The notes below the pieces were generated by a model that made no database searches, was not told the origin of the DNA, and saw only the letters and a list, made by a program, of their open reading frames with translations. A stretch of 64,000 bases of DNA from Rhodospirillales bacterium (lineage in GTDB: Bacteria; Pseudomonadota; Alphaproteobacteria; Rhodospirillales; Casp-alpha2): the NCBI GenBank assembly GCA_017644185.1, contig JAEPMA010000010.1, forward strand, positions 1-64,000, in the 5' to 3' direction. Below are positions 16,200-28,114 of this stretch, in pieces; within the stretch, counting starts at the first letter, position 1; the number at the start of each line of letters is the position of its first letter. The translations under genes were made by a program, and so were the position numbers.

Positions 16200-17582
16200 A
16201 TGGATAAAACCGCAGTCATCGCGTCTTCGCTGGCAATCGCCGCGTTAATCGGACTCCAGTCTATGCCAGCGTCCGCACAGACGATCGAAGACGCTTTGGC
16301 AAAGGCTTACCTGAATAACCCGACGCTGCTCTCTACCAGGGCCGGGCTGCGGAGCACGGATGAAAGTGTGCCGCAGGCGCTTGCCAACTGGCGGCCCACG
16401 GTGGAAATCACCGGTTCGGCCGGTGCTGAGGTCGTAGAGAGCAGCACGTCGACGGGGACCGATCGGAATCAGAGCCGCAGGCCGAAAGATATCGGCATCT
16501 CCGTAACTCAGCCGCTGTTTCGTGGTGGCCGGACGTTGGCAGCGACGAGTGGCGCCGAAAACGATATCCGGGCGGCCCGCGCTCGCCTTCTCGAGGCGGA
16601 GCAAAACATCTTGCTGCAGGCGGCGACCGCTTATCTCAATGTTTACCGCGACCAGGCGGTGCTGCGGCTGAACCAAAACAACGAAGAGGTTCTGCAGCGT
16701 CAGCTCGAAGCGACCCGTGACCGCTTTGAAGTCGGTGAAATCACCAGGACGGATGTGCATCAGGCCGAGGCGCGATTGGCGCGGTCGAAAGCGGACCGTA
16801 TCCAGTCGCAAGGCGATCTGGAAACGTCACGGGCTAACTATCTTAATGTAGTTGGCGAACCGGCGCCGAAGACGCTTACGCTGCCTGACCGTGCAGGGGA
16901 CCTGCCCGGGAGCGCGGATGAGGCTGTGAGGATCGCCGTTGTCAATAATCCCGGTGTGATTGCGGCGGAATTCGATCGTCGCGCCTCGATGGACAATGTC
17001 GACGAAGTTTGGGGCGAGCTGCTGCCGGAAATGGATTTGACGGCCAGCAGCACCCGCGAATGGGAAACGACCACGGAAACGAGCCTCAGAACCTCGCATG
17101 AAGTCACGTTGAACCTGACGATTCCGATCTATCAGCAGGGCGAGGTTTACTCCCGACTGCGTCAAGCGCGTCAGGATGCGGCGGAAAGCACGCTGGTTAT
17201 CGATACGGAACGCCGGGACGCCGCCGAAGCGGGGACTCAATCATATGAGAGCCTGATCACGGCCCGCGCCCAGGTGGATGCGTTCCAGACGCAGATCGAA
17301 GCCAGCATTGTCGCGTTGGAAGGTGTGCAACGAGAGGCTGCGGTGGGATCGCGTACCGTGCTTGATATCCTCGACGCCGAGCAGGAACTCTTGGATTCCC
17401 GTGTTTCCCATGTCCGCTCGGAGCGTGATGAGCTTGTCGCGACTTATGAGCTGATGTCAGCTCTCGGGCGCTTGACCGCGAAGGACTTGGGCTTGGCGGT
17501 CGATCTTTACGATCCACGCGAACACTATAACGAAGTTCGTGACAAGTGGTTCGGTGGAACGAGTTCGGGCGGTGTAAAGTAG
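16200..17582 (+). CDS. tolC: TolC-family outer-membrane efflux/secretion channel
   Basis: This 460-residue protein has a signal peptide (about residues 1-26, ending SMPASA-Q). Two tandem outer-membrane-efflux-protein repeats follow, beginning TIEDALAKAYLNNPTLLSTRAGLR. The long coiled coils and the ISVTQPLFRGGRTLA and VTLNLTIPIYQQGEVYSRLRQA beta segments are typical. As a trimer it forms the outer-membrane beta barrel and periplasmic tunnel used by type I secretion and multidrug pumps. It is a natural partner for the ABC/HlyD pair at 4652-8246, though TolC is usually shared. The pcm-tolC-popZ-valS order is commonly conserved in alphaproteobacteria. Confidence 0.93.
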   Translation: MDKTAVIASSLAIAALIGLQSMPASAQTIEDALAKAYLNNPTLLSTRAGLRSTDESVPQALANWRPTVEITGSAGAEVVESSTSTGTDRNQSRRPKDIGISVTQPLFRGGRTLAATSGAENDIRAARARLLEAEQNILLQAATAYLNVYRDQAVLRLNQNNEEVLQRQLEATRDRFEVGEITRTDVHQAEARLARSKADRIQSQGDLETSRANYLNVVGEPAPKTLTLPDRAGDLPGSADEAVRIAVVNNPGVIAAEFDRRASMDNVDEVWGELLPEMDLTASSTREWETTTETSLRTSHEVTLNLTIPIYQQGEVYSRLRQARQDAAESTLVIDTERRDAAEAGTQSYESLITARAQVDAFQTQIEASIVALEGVQREAAVGSRTVLDILDAEQELLDSRVSHVRSERDELVATYELMSALGRLTAKDLGLAVDLYDPREHYNEVRDKWFGGTSSGGVK

Positions 17583-17592
17583 TCAATGTGGC

Positions 17593-17618
17593 CCGGAGAC
17601 TATCGACTCCGGAGTTTT
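17593..17618 (+). terminator. Weak terminator hairpin after tolC
   Basis: CCGGAG pairs with CTCCGG (17593-17598 with 17607-17612) and is followed by AGTTTTC. The uridine run is short, so read-through into popZ is likely. Confidence 0.45.
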
Positions 17619-17697
17619 CATTGCGATTACGGTTTGTTAACCGTCTTTAGGACATCTTCTAGGGATTGTTAACGCAAACGGGGGGCTAGACCCGCTA

Positions 17698-18309
<612 letters not shown>

Positions 18310-18404
18310 TCCGACCTCATTCTTTACTGTTGCCATTGATCCGACCGCAAGGCGGCGCTAAAACCTGCGCTTCATCTTGACGCGATTATCGGAGGTCTCC
18401 GGCA

Positions 18405-21062
<2,658 letters not shown>

Positions 21063-21107
21063 TCCGGCCTCGGTGTAGGTTCGTAATCTCCAAGGAGGGG
21101 GACACGT

Positions 21108-21938
21108 ATGGAAAAGGAAATGGAGGCAATCGCCGATCAGGTGATTGAAATCGTTACGGTTTACGGTCTGGACGTCGTCGGCGCCCTGGCCATCCTGATT
21201 ATCGGTTGGATTGCTGCCGGCTGGGTTGGGCGAGTCGTCGATCGCGGGCTCGGTCGCGTGCCGAATATGGATTCCACGCTGCGTCCGTTCCTATCGAACA
21301 TGGTGCGCTGGACGATCCTGGCGTTTGTCATCGTTGCCGTTCTCAACCAGTTCGGTGTCGAGACCACTTCAATTATCGCTGTTCTCGGTGCCGCCGGTTT
21401 GGCCATCGGCCTGGCCCTTCAGGGAACACTCTCCAACGTCGCAGCGGGCGTCATGCTCTTAATTCTGCGGCCGTTTAAGATCGGTGATTTTGTGTCGGCC
21501 GGCTCGCTCTCGGGAACGGTCGTGCAGATTGGCCTGTTCACGAGCGAGCTGAAGACGGCTGACGGCATCTACATCATGGCGCCGAACTCGCAAATCTGGA
21601 ATCAGGTGATCACCAATTACGGTCGCAACCCGACGCGTCGGATCGATATCCAGGTCGGCATTGCCTATGACGACGATATCGATGTCGCCGAAAAAGCGCT
21701 GCAGGAACTGATGGAAGGCAACGATCTCGTACTCAAGGATCCGGCACCGATGACCATGGTCATGGCGCTTGCGGATAGTTCCGTGAATATCAACATGCGT
21801 TGCTGGGCGAACACCGGCGATTACTGGAATGCGCTTTGGGCGCTGAACAAGGGTGCCAAAGCAGCTGTTGAGGGCGTTGGCTGCACCATTCCGTTCCCGC
21901 AGCGCGATGTTCATTTATTCAACGAAAACAAAAGCTAA
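21108..21938 (+). CDS. Small-conductance mechanosensitive channel (MscS family)
   Basis: This 276-residue inner-membrane channel has two N-terminal transmembrane helices (about 17-40 and 63-85) and the pore-lining TM3 with glycine/alanine packing (VLGAAGLAIGLALQGTLSNVAAG). A cytoplasmic beta domain (RPFKIGDFV...) and C-terminal vestibule follow. It opens under membrane tension to release solutes during hypo-osmotic shock. A very strong ribosome binding site, AAGGAGGGGGA, precedes ATG 21108. It lies 45 bases after valS and may be cotranscribed. An intrinsic terminator follows it. Confidence 0.93.
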   Translation: MEKEMEAIADQVIEIVTVYGLDVVGALAILIIGWIAAGWVGRVVDRGLGRVPNMDSTLRPFLSNMVRWTILAFVIVAVLNQFGVETTSIIAVLGAAGLAIGLALQGTLSNVAAGVMLLILRPFKIGDFVSAGSLSGTVVQIGLFTSELKTADGIYIMAPNSQIWNQVITNYGRNPTRRIDIQVGIAYDDDIDVAEKALQELMEGNDLVLKDPAPMTMVMALADSSVNINMRCWANTGDYWNALWALNKGAKAAVEGVGCTIPFPQRDVHLFNENKS

Positions 21939-21961
21939 ACTGCTTTTCGTGTCGTTTTTTG

Positions 21962-21995
21962 AGACGGCCCGGCGGAAGCGTCGGGCCGTTTCTTT
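21962..21995 (+). terminator. Intrinsic terminator after the MscS gene
   Basis: ACGGCCCG pairs with CGGGCCGT (21964-21971 with 21982-21989), followed by TTCTTT. It ends the valS-mscS unit and argues against using the ATG at 21996 for the next gene. Confidence 0.85.
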
Positions 21996-22043
21996 ATGTT
22001 TGCCGATAACCACTTGGTAAGCAGATCCTGTTACCATCCCCAA

Positions 22044-22583
22044 ATGGAGAAACCGGCACCCGTACCGACGCTATCCAGCAATTCCACGGCGGAAGATCGT
22101 GCGGATTATATCGTCGCGCGACTTGAACAGTTCATCCGCGATGGGCGCAAGGACGAGCAGGGCATGTCGTTCGACAAGTGGAAGCAGATGGCGCGCTCGG
22201 AAATCGCGATAGCCGTTGCCGAAGCGGAGATGTCGCAAAAACACGATGAACTGCACTCCAAGCGCGTCCTGTTCGTTGCCGCGTCGTCGATGATTACGAT
22301 CGGGTTCTGGGGTACGGTCACCAGTCTCGACAAACTCGACTATCTAATTGGTGCCGTGATATGCGGCCTTGCGGGCGTGTTACTTTTGCTCGCGGTTGGT
22401 GACTGGCGTTTCCGAAGTTGGGAAGAGCGGCGCCAAGCCAAAAAACGCCGCGAAATTCTCGGACGGATCGAAAGCCTCAACCGCCGTATCAAGCGCCTCG
22501 AGAAAGAACTCGAAAAAGAGGCCGATGATTATGAAGACCTGCTTAAGAAACTCCGTAAACGCTCTGGTGCATTGAGCCGCTAG
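22044..22583 (+). CDS. Small membrane protein with two transmembrane helices and a coiled coil
   Basis: The gene encodes 179 residues from ATG 22044; the in-frame ATG at 21996 abuts the terminator T-run and is unlikely. An amphipathic N-terminal region (ADYIVARLEQFIRDGRKDEQGMSFDKWKQMAR) precedes two hydrophobic helices (about 73-95 and 102-122). A long basic-acidic coiled coil follows (RRQAKKRREILGRIESLNRRIKRLEKELEKEADDYEDLL, in parts). No family was recognised. It probably sits in the inner membrane with the coiled coil in the cytoplasm. Its last four bases overlap the converging PLP-enzyme gene. Confidence 0.7.
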   Translation: MEKPAPVPTLSSNSTAEDRADYIVARLEQFIRDGRKDEQGMSFDKWKQMARSEIAIAVAEAEMSQKHDELHSKRVLFVAASSMITIGFWGTVTSLDKLDYLIGAVICGLAGVLLLLAVGDWRFRSWEERRQAKKRREILGRIESLNRRIKRLEKELEKEADDYEDLLKKLRKRSGALSR

Positions 22584-23830
22584 ACGATCCGATCCAGTGC
22601 GTCGACCAGCTGTTTGGCCTCGTCCAGCGTGTTGTAGTGCGCCATCGAGCAGCGGACCACGCCATCGTTTCCGTCGATGCCGAGCGCTTCAATCAGACGT
22701 TTGGCATAAAAGTCACCATGGCGGATGGCGACCTTATGATTTGACGCGGCCTCGGCGATTTCTTCGGATGATTTGCCCTCACTAATAAACGAGAACGTCG
22801 GGGCTCGTTCGTCCGCATCGGCGGTTTGCCGCCCAATAAGCTGCACACCCTCTTTGGAGGATATCCAATCGATGAAGACCTTGGCCAAGTCCGCTTCATG
22901 CGATGAGAACAGGTCATAGACCGCACGCGTACGCGAAAAAAGGTCATTCGGCATATCGTCGAGGTGCTCTGCCGCGACGGCGGTGATGTAGTCAGAAATA
23001 CCGCTGAGCGACGAGATGATCTCGTGCTGCGGCCCCGCAGGATTCATTTTGTAAGACGTCGCGGTTTCCGGAATGAAGTAGTGATGACGGCTTTTCGCCT
23101 GCAGCAACAAGTCCTTCTTTCCGTATAACAGACCGATATGAGGCCCATAGGTTTTGTAGAGACTGAATGCGTAAAAATCGACATCCCAGTCCTTCACGTC
23201 AACAAAGCGATGGGGCGCATATGCAACCCCGTCCGCGCACACCAATGCGCCCGCATCGTGGGCGCGTTTGGAGATGGTTTTCACGTCATTGATGTCGCCG
23301 GTGATGTTGGAAACATGGGGCAGGGCGACGAGCCGCGTCTTGTCGGAAAGAAGGCGGTCCAGCAAATCGATATCGAGTTGCGCTGTCTCAGGGTTCACCG
23401 GCCATTCGACGATGCGGATGCCGGTCTCCGCCAGGCGGCGCCAGGGACCCGAGTTGGCTTCGTGGTTCAGGTTGGTGACGATGACTTCGTCGCCCTCTGC
23501 CCACAACGGGCGAAGGGATCGGGAAAGCACGTCGATGTTCATGGATGTGGACGGGCCGATCACGACTTCGTCCGCCTCGGCGCCGATCATTTCAGCCATG
23601 TTGCGGTGGCCTTCGTCCATGCGTTTCTGTGCGAGCGCGCCCGATGGAAACGGGCCGCCGGGCTGGACTTGGCATTCGGTCATGTATTCGGTGAGGCGCT
23701 TGATGACGCTCTGCGGCACGAAGCTGCCCCCCGCATTTTCGAAAAACGCCCAATCCCAGCAAGCTGACGGAAACTGACTGCGGCAGAATTCGACGTTGAG
23801 TTTGATTTCTTCCTTGGCGCGTCCGAACAC
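22580..23830 (-). CDS. Cysteine desulfurase-like class V aminotransferase
   Basis: This 416-residue PLP enzyme belongs to the cysteine-desulfurase-like subgroup. The N terminus has WAFFENAGGSFVPQSV, the cofactor region has NLNHEANSGPWRRLAE, and the Schiff-base lysine lies in FSLYKTYGPHIGLLYG. Unlike true IscS/SufS there is no Suf or Isc gene nearby and no clear catalytic cysteine loop. It may therefore act on another amino acid or release sulfur from an unusual donor. It is transcribed alone toward the membrane protein gene. The start at 23830 gives the usual family length. Confidence 0.85.
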   Translation of the reverse strand: MFGRAKEEIKLNVEFCRSQFPSACWDWAFFENAGGSFVPQSVIKRLTEYMTECQVQPGGPFPSGALAQKRMDEGHRNMAEMIGAEADEVVIGPSTSMNIDVLSRSLRPLWAEGDEVIVTNLNHEANSGPWRRLAETGIRIVEWPVNPETAQLDIDLLDRLLSDKTRLVALPHVSNITGDINDVKTISKRAHDAGALVCADGVAYAPHRFVDVKDWDVDFYAFSLYKTYGPHIGLLYGKKDLLLQAKSRHHYFIPETATSYKMNPAGPQHEIISSLSGISDYITAVAAEHLDDMPNDLFSRTRAVYDLFSSHEADLAKVFIDWISSKEGVQLIGRQTADADERAPTFSFISEGKSSEEIAEAASNHKVAIRHGDFYAKRLIEALGIDGNDGVVRCSMAHYNTLDEAKQLVDALDRIV

Positions 23831-23905
23831 GTTTTTCTCCCCAGGGTGCGTAGTTGATTCTCCCGCAGCCGATTATCAATCTCTTTGGCGGTGTGGCAAT
23901 CCCGG

Positions 23906-24292
23906 TCAGCTGAGGGCGTATAAAACAGCGGTGGCGGCGGCCGTCCAAAGTGAGAAGAACGTCATCATCATGCCGCTGACACGCAGTTTCATTCCGATGG
24001 GTGTGAACAGAAAGCAGTATGCGTGTAATCCGCGTCCGGCAATCAGGAGGACACCACACAAATGCAGCACCAATGCCGGTACGCCTGTTAGTTCTGCAAC
24101 CCCAATCGCCAGCAAGGTGATAGGTGTGTATTCGGCAAAGTTGGCATGACCGCGAACTATTCGTGCGAAATCCTGCTTGCCGCCATCTCCAATCGAGATG
24201 CGCCGCCGCCGGCGGTTGGAGATCACATTGAATGCGATGAACGAATAGAGCGCGACCGCAATGGCGAGATAAACCGGGGTGATGCTGAGCAT
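23906..24292 (-). CDS. MAPEG-family membrane protein
   Basis: This 128-residue inner-membrane protein has four hydrophobic helices. It carries the MAPEG pattern FARIVRGHANFAEYTPITLLAIGVAELTG, with the Arg-Gly-His-x-Asn-x-x-Glu core, and HLCGVLLIAGRGLHAYCF. Family members include glutathione-dependent enzymes of eicosanoid and detoxification metabolism; bacterial roles are largely unknown. ATG 24292 is chosen because GAGGTCACC precedes it and the longer frame runs through the divergent promoter. It is divergent from an HxlR regulator, which suggests control by that regulator. Confidence 0.88.
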   Translation of the reverse strand: MLSITPVYLAIAVALYSFIAFNVISNRRRRRISIGDGGKQDFARIVRGHANFAEYTPITLLAIGVAELTGVPALVLHLCGVLLIAGRGLHAYCFLFTPIGMKLRVSGMMMTFFSLWTAAATAVLYALS

Positions 24293-24313
24293 GGGGGTGA
24301 CCTCTAAATTATG

Positions 24314-24330
24314 ACTATAAAAACAATAGT
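24314..24330. promoter_or_regulatory. Putative HxlR operator between the MAPEG and HxlR genes
   Basis: ACTAT-N7-ATAGT is a perfect short dyad, and TGACTAT occurs twice as a direct repeat in the same AT-rich stretch. The site is 22 bases from the MAPEG start and 39 from the HxlR start, fitting autoregulation and control of the divergent gene. Confidence 0.45.
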
Positions 24331-24368
24331 GACTATTCAAAATAAATTTCAAGTGATATACGTACATC

Positions 24369-24746
24369 ATGAGTAAAGCCCTGGATCCCAAGTGCCCAGT
24401 TGCGCGTACGCTCGACATCATCGGCGAACGCTGGACGATTCTGATTCTGCGCGACCTTTTTTTGTTTGGACCGCGCCGCTTTCAGGACTTGCAGAACTCG
24501 TTGTCGGGTGTCGCGCCAAACACGATATCGGCGCGCATCAAGACGCTGATGGATGCGGGGGTCGTTGCGCGCGAGCTTTACTCCGAACATCCGCCGAGAG
24601 CGATCTATTCGCTGACCGAGCGGGGCTTGGCACTTAAACCCGCGTTGCTGGCGCTACGCGACTGGGGTGAGATGTACACGGACGGCCCGCCGGCGCCGCG
24701 GGTCAATGACGGCAAGCTGATTGAAAGCCTGCTGCCTGTTGATTAA
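24369..24746 (+). CDS. HxlR-family winged-helix transcriptional regulator
   Basis: This 125-residue DNA-binding protein has the full HxlR pattern. [23 protein letters not shown] is the first helix pair, here with the usual N-terminal Cys (C10). [23 protein letters not shown] is the recognition helix, and the wing segment is [14 protein letters not shown]. Members sense aldehydes, quinones or redox state, often through that Cys. It is divergent from the MAPEG gene across a 76-base AT-rich region with a dyad. Confidence 0.93.
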   Translation: MSKALDPKCPVARTLDIIGERWTILILRDLFLFGPRRFQDLQNSLSGVAPNTISARIKTLMDAGVVARELYSEHPPRAIYSLTERGLALKPALLALRDWGEMYTDGPPAPRVNDGKLIESLLPVD

Positions 24747-24787
24747 ATTCCGAAGTAACGAACACAAGTATCCTGGGAGGATATGAA

Positions 24788-26653
24788 ATGCCCGAATATC
24801 GTTCACGCACGACCACACATGGCAAGAACATGGCCGGTGCGCGCGGCCTTTGGCGCGCCACGGGTATGACCGACGATGATTTCGGTAAGCCGATCATCGC
24901 TATCGCCAACTCATTCACTCAATTCGTGCCGGGACACGTCCACCTCAAGGATCTGGGGCAACTCGTCGCGCGCGAGATCGAGGCGCATGGCGGTGTCGCA
25001 AAGGAATTCAATACCATCGCCGTCGATGATGGGATCGCCATGGGGCATGGCGGGATGCTGTATTCGCTGCCGTCACGTGAGCTGATCGCCGATGCAGTCG
25101 AATACATGTGTAACGCACATTGCGCCGATGCGGTGGTCTGTATCTCCAACTGCGACAAAATCACCCCGGGTATGCTGATGGCGGCGATGCGGCTCAATAT
25201 CCCGGCGGTGTTCGTATCCGGCGGTCCGATGGAAGCCGGCAAGATGGATGTCGACGGCAAGGAACAGAAGGCCGATCTGATCGACGCCATGATCCACGCC
25301 GCCGCTCCGGAAACGTCCGATGAGGATGCTCTAAAATATGAACGTTCGGCGTGTCCGACGTGCGGGTCGTGCTCGGGCATGTTTACCGCGAACTCGATGA
25401 ACTGTCTGGCCGAAGCCATCGGTCTTGCATTGCCGGGTAACGGCAGCGTGCTGGCAACGCACGCCGATCGCCGCGAACTGTTTCTGGAGGCGGGGCGGAC
25501 CATCGTCGATATCACGAAGCGCTACTACGAACAGGACGATGCGAGTGTGCTCCCCCGCAACATCGCGAACCGCCGCGGTTTTGAAAACGCGATGACGGTG
25601 GATATCGCGATGGGAGGGTCGACCAACACGATCCTGCACCTGATGGCGATGGCCCAGGAAGGTGAGGTCGGCTTCGGTATTCACGACATCGACGGTTTGT
25701 CGCGAAAGGTGCCGCACCTTTCCAAACTCTCGCCCTCCACCAATCTCTGGCACATGGAGGATTTTCATCGTGCCGGCGGGATTTTCGGTATCATGGCGGA
25801 ACTTGACCGGGCCGGTCTGATTCATCGTGACAGTTCTACCGTGCACACGCCGACGGTAGCGGAAGCGATCTCCAAATACGACATCATGACGACCGAGGAT
25901 GAGGACATCCGGAAGTTCTACATGGCCGCGCCGGGCAATGTCCGGACGATCGAGGCGTTCAGCCAGTCGAAGCGCTATAACTCGCTGGATCAGGACCGAG
26001 AGAACGGCTGCATTCGTGATGTCGAACATGCGTATTCAAAGGACGGCGGGCTCGGCATTCTCTACGGTAATATCGCCGAGGACGGCTGCGTCGTGAAAAC
26101 GGCGGGCGTCCCGAAGGAATGCCTGACATTCAAGGGCCCGGCCCGGATCTGCCACAGCCAGGAAGAGGCCTGTAACAAGATTCTCGGTGGCGAGATCGAG
26201 AAAGGTGACGTCGTTGTCGTGGTTTACGAAGGCCCGAAAGGCGGCCCGGGCATGCAGGAAATGCTCTATCCGACCAGCTATATCAAATCGATGGGCCTGG
26301 GTAAGGATTGCGCCCTGATTACCGACGGCCGGTTCTCGGGGGGCTCGTCAGGCCTCTCTGTGGGGCATGTCAGCCCGGAAGCTGCCGAAGGCGGTGCCAT
26401 CGGGTTGATCGAGGAGGGGGATATTGTCGAGTTCGATATTCCGACTCGGAAAGTGAACCTCATGGTCGATGATGCCGAATTGCAGCGCCGCCGTGAGGCG
26501 ATGGTCGCAAAAGGTCCGGAGGCATGGAAACCTAACCGTAAACGCGTGGTGACGCAGGCGCTCAAGGCCTATGGCTTGATGGCGACATCCGCTTCGCGCG
26601 GCGCGGTCCGCGATATCTCGCAGATCGAGCGTCTGAAACAGGCGGCGGAGTAA
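24788..26653 (+). CDS. ilvD: Dihydroxy-acid dehydratase
   Basis: This 621-residue enzyme catalyses the third common step of isoleucine and valine synthesis: 2,3-dihydroxy acids lose water to give the 2-oxo acids. Iron-sulfur ligands fit the E. coli-type pattern: CISNCDK (C118, C122) and [10 protein letters not shown] (C189, C192, C195). The C-terminal [19 protein letters not shown] motif is intact. GGGAGG lies just before ATG 24788. The next gene, a dioxygenase, starts only four bases after its stop, so the two are probably cotranscribed. No other ilv genes are adjacent. Confidence 0.97.
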   Translation: MPEYRSRTTTHGKNMAGARGLWRATGMTDDDFGKPIIAIANSFTQFVPGHVHLKDLGQLVAREIEAHGGVAKEFNTIAVDDGIAMGHGGMLYSLPSRELIADAVEYMCNAHCADAVVCISNCDKITPGMLMAAMRLNIPAVFVSGGPMEAGKMDVDGKEQKADLIDAMIHAAAPETSDEDALKYERSACPTCGSCSGMFTANSMNCLAEAIGLALPGNGSVLATHADRRELFLEAGRTIVDITKRYYEQDDASVLPRNIANRRGFENAMTVDIAMGGSTNTILHLMAMAQEGEVGFGIHDIDGLSRKVPHLSKLSPSTNLWHMEDFHRAGGIFGIMAELDRAGLIHRDSSTVHTPTVAEAISKYDIMTTEDEDIRKFYMAAPGNVRTIEAFSQSKRYNSLDQDRENGCIRDVEHAYSKDGGLGILYGNIAEDGCVVKTAGVPKECLTFKGPARICHSQEEACNKILGGEIEKGDVVVVVYEGPKGGPGMQEMLYPTSYIKSMGLGKDCALITDGRFSGGSSGLSVGHVSPEAAEGGAIGLIEEGDIVEFDIPTRKVNLMVDDAELQRRREAMVAKGPEAWKPNRKRVVTQALKAYGLMATSASRGAVRDISQIERLKQAAE

Positions 26654-26657
26654 GATA

Positions 26658-27503
26658 ATGATCGAGGTTATACCGCTCAAAGACGAAGCGTTCGGCGCAG
26701 TGGTACGTGGGGTGTCGACCGACACCCCTTTAACCGCGGACGATATCGAGCAGATCAAGGACGCCCTGGCCGAATACACAGCCGTCGTCATCGAAGGGCT
26801 CGATGAGGACCCGGAATGGCTGCTGAGGCTTGGCCGGGGATTCGGGCCGTTGCAGCCGCATATTCTGGATCAGTACCATCACCCCATGTCTTGCGAAATG
26901 TCGATCATCACGGCCAACATGGGCAATCAGGAAAGCCGCACGACGAAGAAGCCTGCCGGGGCGTTCTGGCATTCCGATCAGTCGTATCTGGCGACCCCGT
27001 CGGACGCGATAATGCTGTATTCGACACACGTGCCGACCGACGGCGGCGACACGATGGTGGCCAACACGCAACTCGCCTTTGACGCATTATCGGAAAACAT
27101 GAAGAAACGGATCGCCGGGCTGACGGGCATTCACCGTTATGGATACCGGGGTGGAGAGGCGGTCACCAATCTCAACGAAGATCAGCAAAAGAAAACGCCG
27201 GATGTGGAGCATCCCGTCGTCCGCACCCATCCGCGATCGGGAAAGAATATCCTGTACGTTAATCCGGGCTTCACCATGTGCATCAAGGGCATGCCCGAGG
27301 ACGAGAGCGATGATCTATTGAACGAGTTGTTCGAGCATGAGCTGAATCCCGAATTTGTCTATACGCATAAATGGAAGAAAGGACAGCTCGCGATCCTCGA
27401 CAATCGACAGTCGATGCATTGCGCGGTCGCCGGTTACAAGGACCCTATGCGCAAACTACGGATGATCGTCGGCTGTACTGATCAGCAGATTCTGGCGGCT
27501 TAA
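26658..27503 (+). CDS. TauD/TfdA-family 2-oxoglutarate- and Fe(II)-dependent dioxygenase
   Basis: This 281-residue enzyme has the facial triad first part in FWHSDQSYLATPS (His-x-Asp). The distal His lies in LAILDNRQSMHCAVAGY, with the 2-oxoglutarate-binding Arg in the following KLRMIVGCT. VPTDGGDTMVANTQLAFDALS is typical of the family. The substrate is unknown; relatives attack taurine, chlorophenoxyacids, alkyl sulfates or amino acids. It follows ilvD by four bases, an unusual pairing. Its last four bases overlap the converging PadR-like gene. Confidence 0.9.
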   Translation: MIEVIPLKDEAFGAVVRGVSTDTPLTADDIEQIKDALAEYTAVVIEGLDEDPEWLLRLGRGFGPLQPHILDQYHHPMSCEMSIITANMGNQESRTTKKPAGAFWHSDQSYLATPSDAIMLYSTHVPTDGGDTMVANTQLAFDALSENMKKRIAGLTGIHRYGYRGGEAVTNLNEDQQKKTPDVEHPVVRTHPRSGKNILYVNPGFTMCIKGMPEDESDDLLNELFEHELNPEFVYTHKWKKGQLAILDNRQSMHCAVAGYKDPMRKLRMIVGCTDQQILAA

Positions 27504-28033
27504 ACCCGGGCGCGTTTGGCTTTAAGCCAGTCGACGCGCCGTTCCAGGTCTTCGATCTCGCGATCCAGCCACTCGATAAGATGAACCGAGTCGTCGCTGT
27601 GGTGAGCGCGTAGGTCTTCAAGACGTGCCAGTTCGTTTTCGACGGCATCGATCAGCAGATCGATCTGAAGAATACGTTCCCCGGACTCCAAGAAATCCAT
27701 GAAACGGAACTTGAGCGCGATCACCAGCTTGTTGAGGTCGTTTTCAGCGGTCTTGATGCGCGCGGTGAGGAGCGTCCGAAGTTCCGCCATGCCGTCCGGT
27801 GTGATTTGCAGAATAGCCTGATCTTTTTCGCCGGAGAGCGCCTTCACCAAGCCCTCGTGCTTAAGCAACTCAATCGAGGTGCCGAGTACATCCAGTGACG
27901 GCCCCATGACGTGAGTCACGAAATGCCGCACGCCGGCAGCAAGCTCGGCGTAGGCCATCGGCCCGTCAGCGAGCATACCGAGCGCACAAAGCCGGGTCGC
28001 TTCTTTCGGTGTCAGGGTGTTATCAGCGTACAT
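27500..28033 (-). CDS. PadR-like winged-helix regulator
   Basis: This 177-residue protein has an N-terminal winged-helix segment (residues 8-80; EATRLCALGMLADGPMAYAELAAGVRHFV, then ILQITPDGMAELRTLLTARI) and a helical C-terminal dimerisation region rich in Glu, Asp and Arg (LLIDAVENELARLEDLRAHH). This resembles PadR regulators, though the assignment is by pattern rather than a diagnostic motif. A Fur-like dyad lies 53 bases before its start. The preceding aminotransferase gene runs in the same direction but 81 bases away. Confidence 0.65.
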   Translation of the reverse strand: MYADNTLTPKEATRLCALGMLADGPMAYAELAAGVRHFVTHVMGPSLDVLGTSIELLKHEGLVKALSGEKDQAILQITPDGMAELRTLLTARIKTAENDLNKLVIALKFRFMDFLESGERILQIDLLIDAVENELARLEDLRAHHSDDSVHLIEWLDREIEDLERRVDWLKAKRARV

Positions 28034-28086
28034 TCAGATACTCCGTTGATAACGAATATATAAGCCTCCCCGGACGATTTGTCCAT

Positions 28087-28101
28087 GAGAACGATTCTCA
28101 A
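28087..28101. promoter_or_regulatory. Fur-like 7-1-7 box before the PadR-like gene
   Basis: TGAGAACGATTCTCA is a perfect palindrome around its central base. It matches the classical Fur 7-1-7 pattern TGAtAAt-N-ATTaTCA at 12 of 14 arm positions. It is 53 bases upstream of the PadR-like start, a normal promoter distance. Confidence 0.5.
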
Positions 28102-28114
28102 TTAGAAAAGATCA

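Noticed and set aside
22580-23830. SufS/IscS iron-sulfur cysteine desulfurase
   Set aside because: It lacks the typical catalytic cysteine loop and any suf/isc neighbours; the sequence matches the desulfurase-like subgroup instead.
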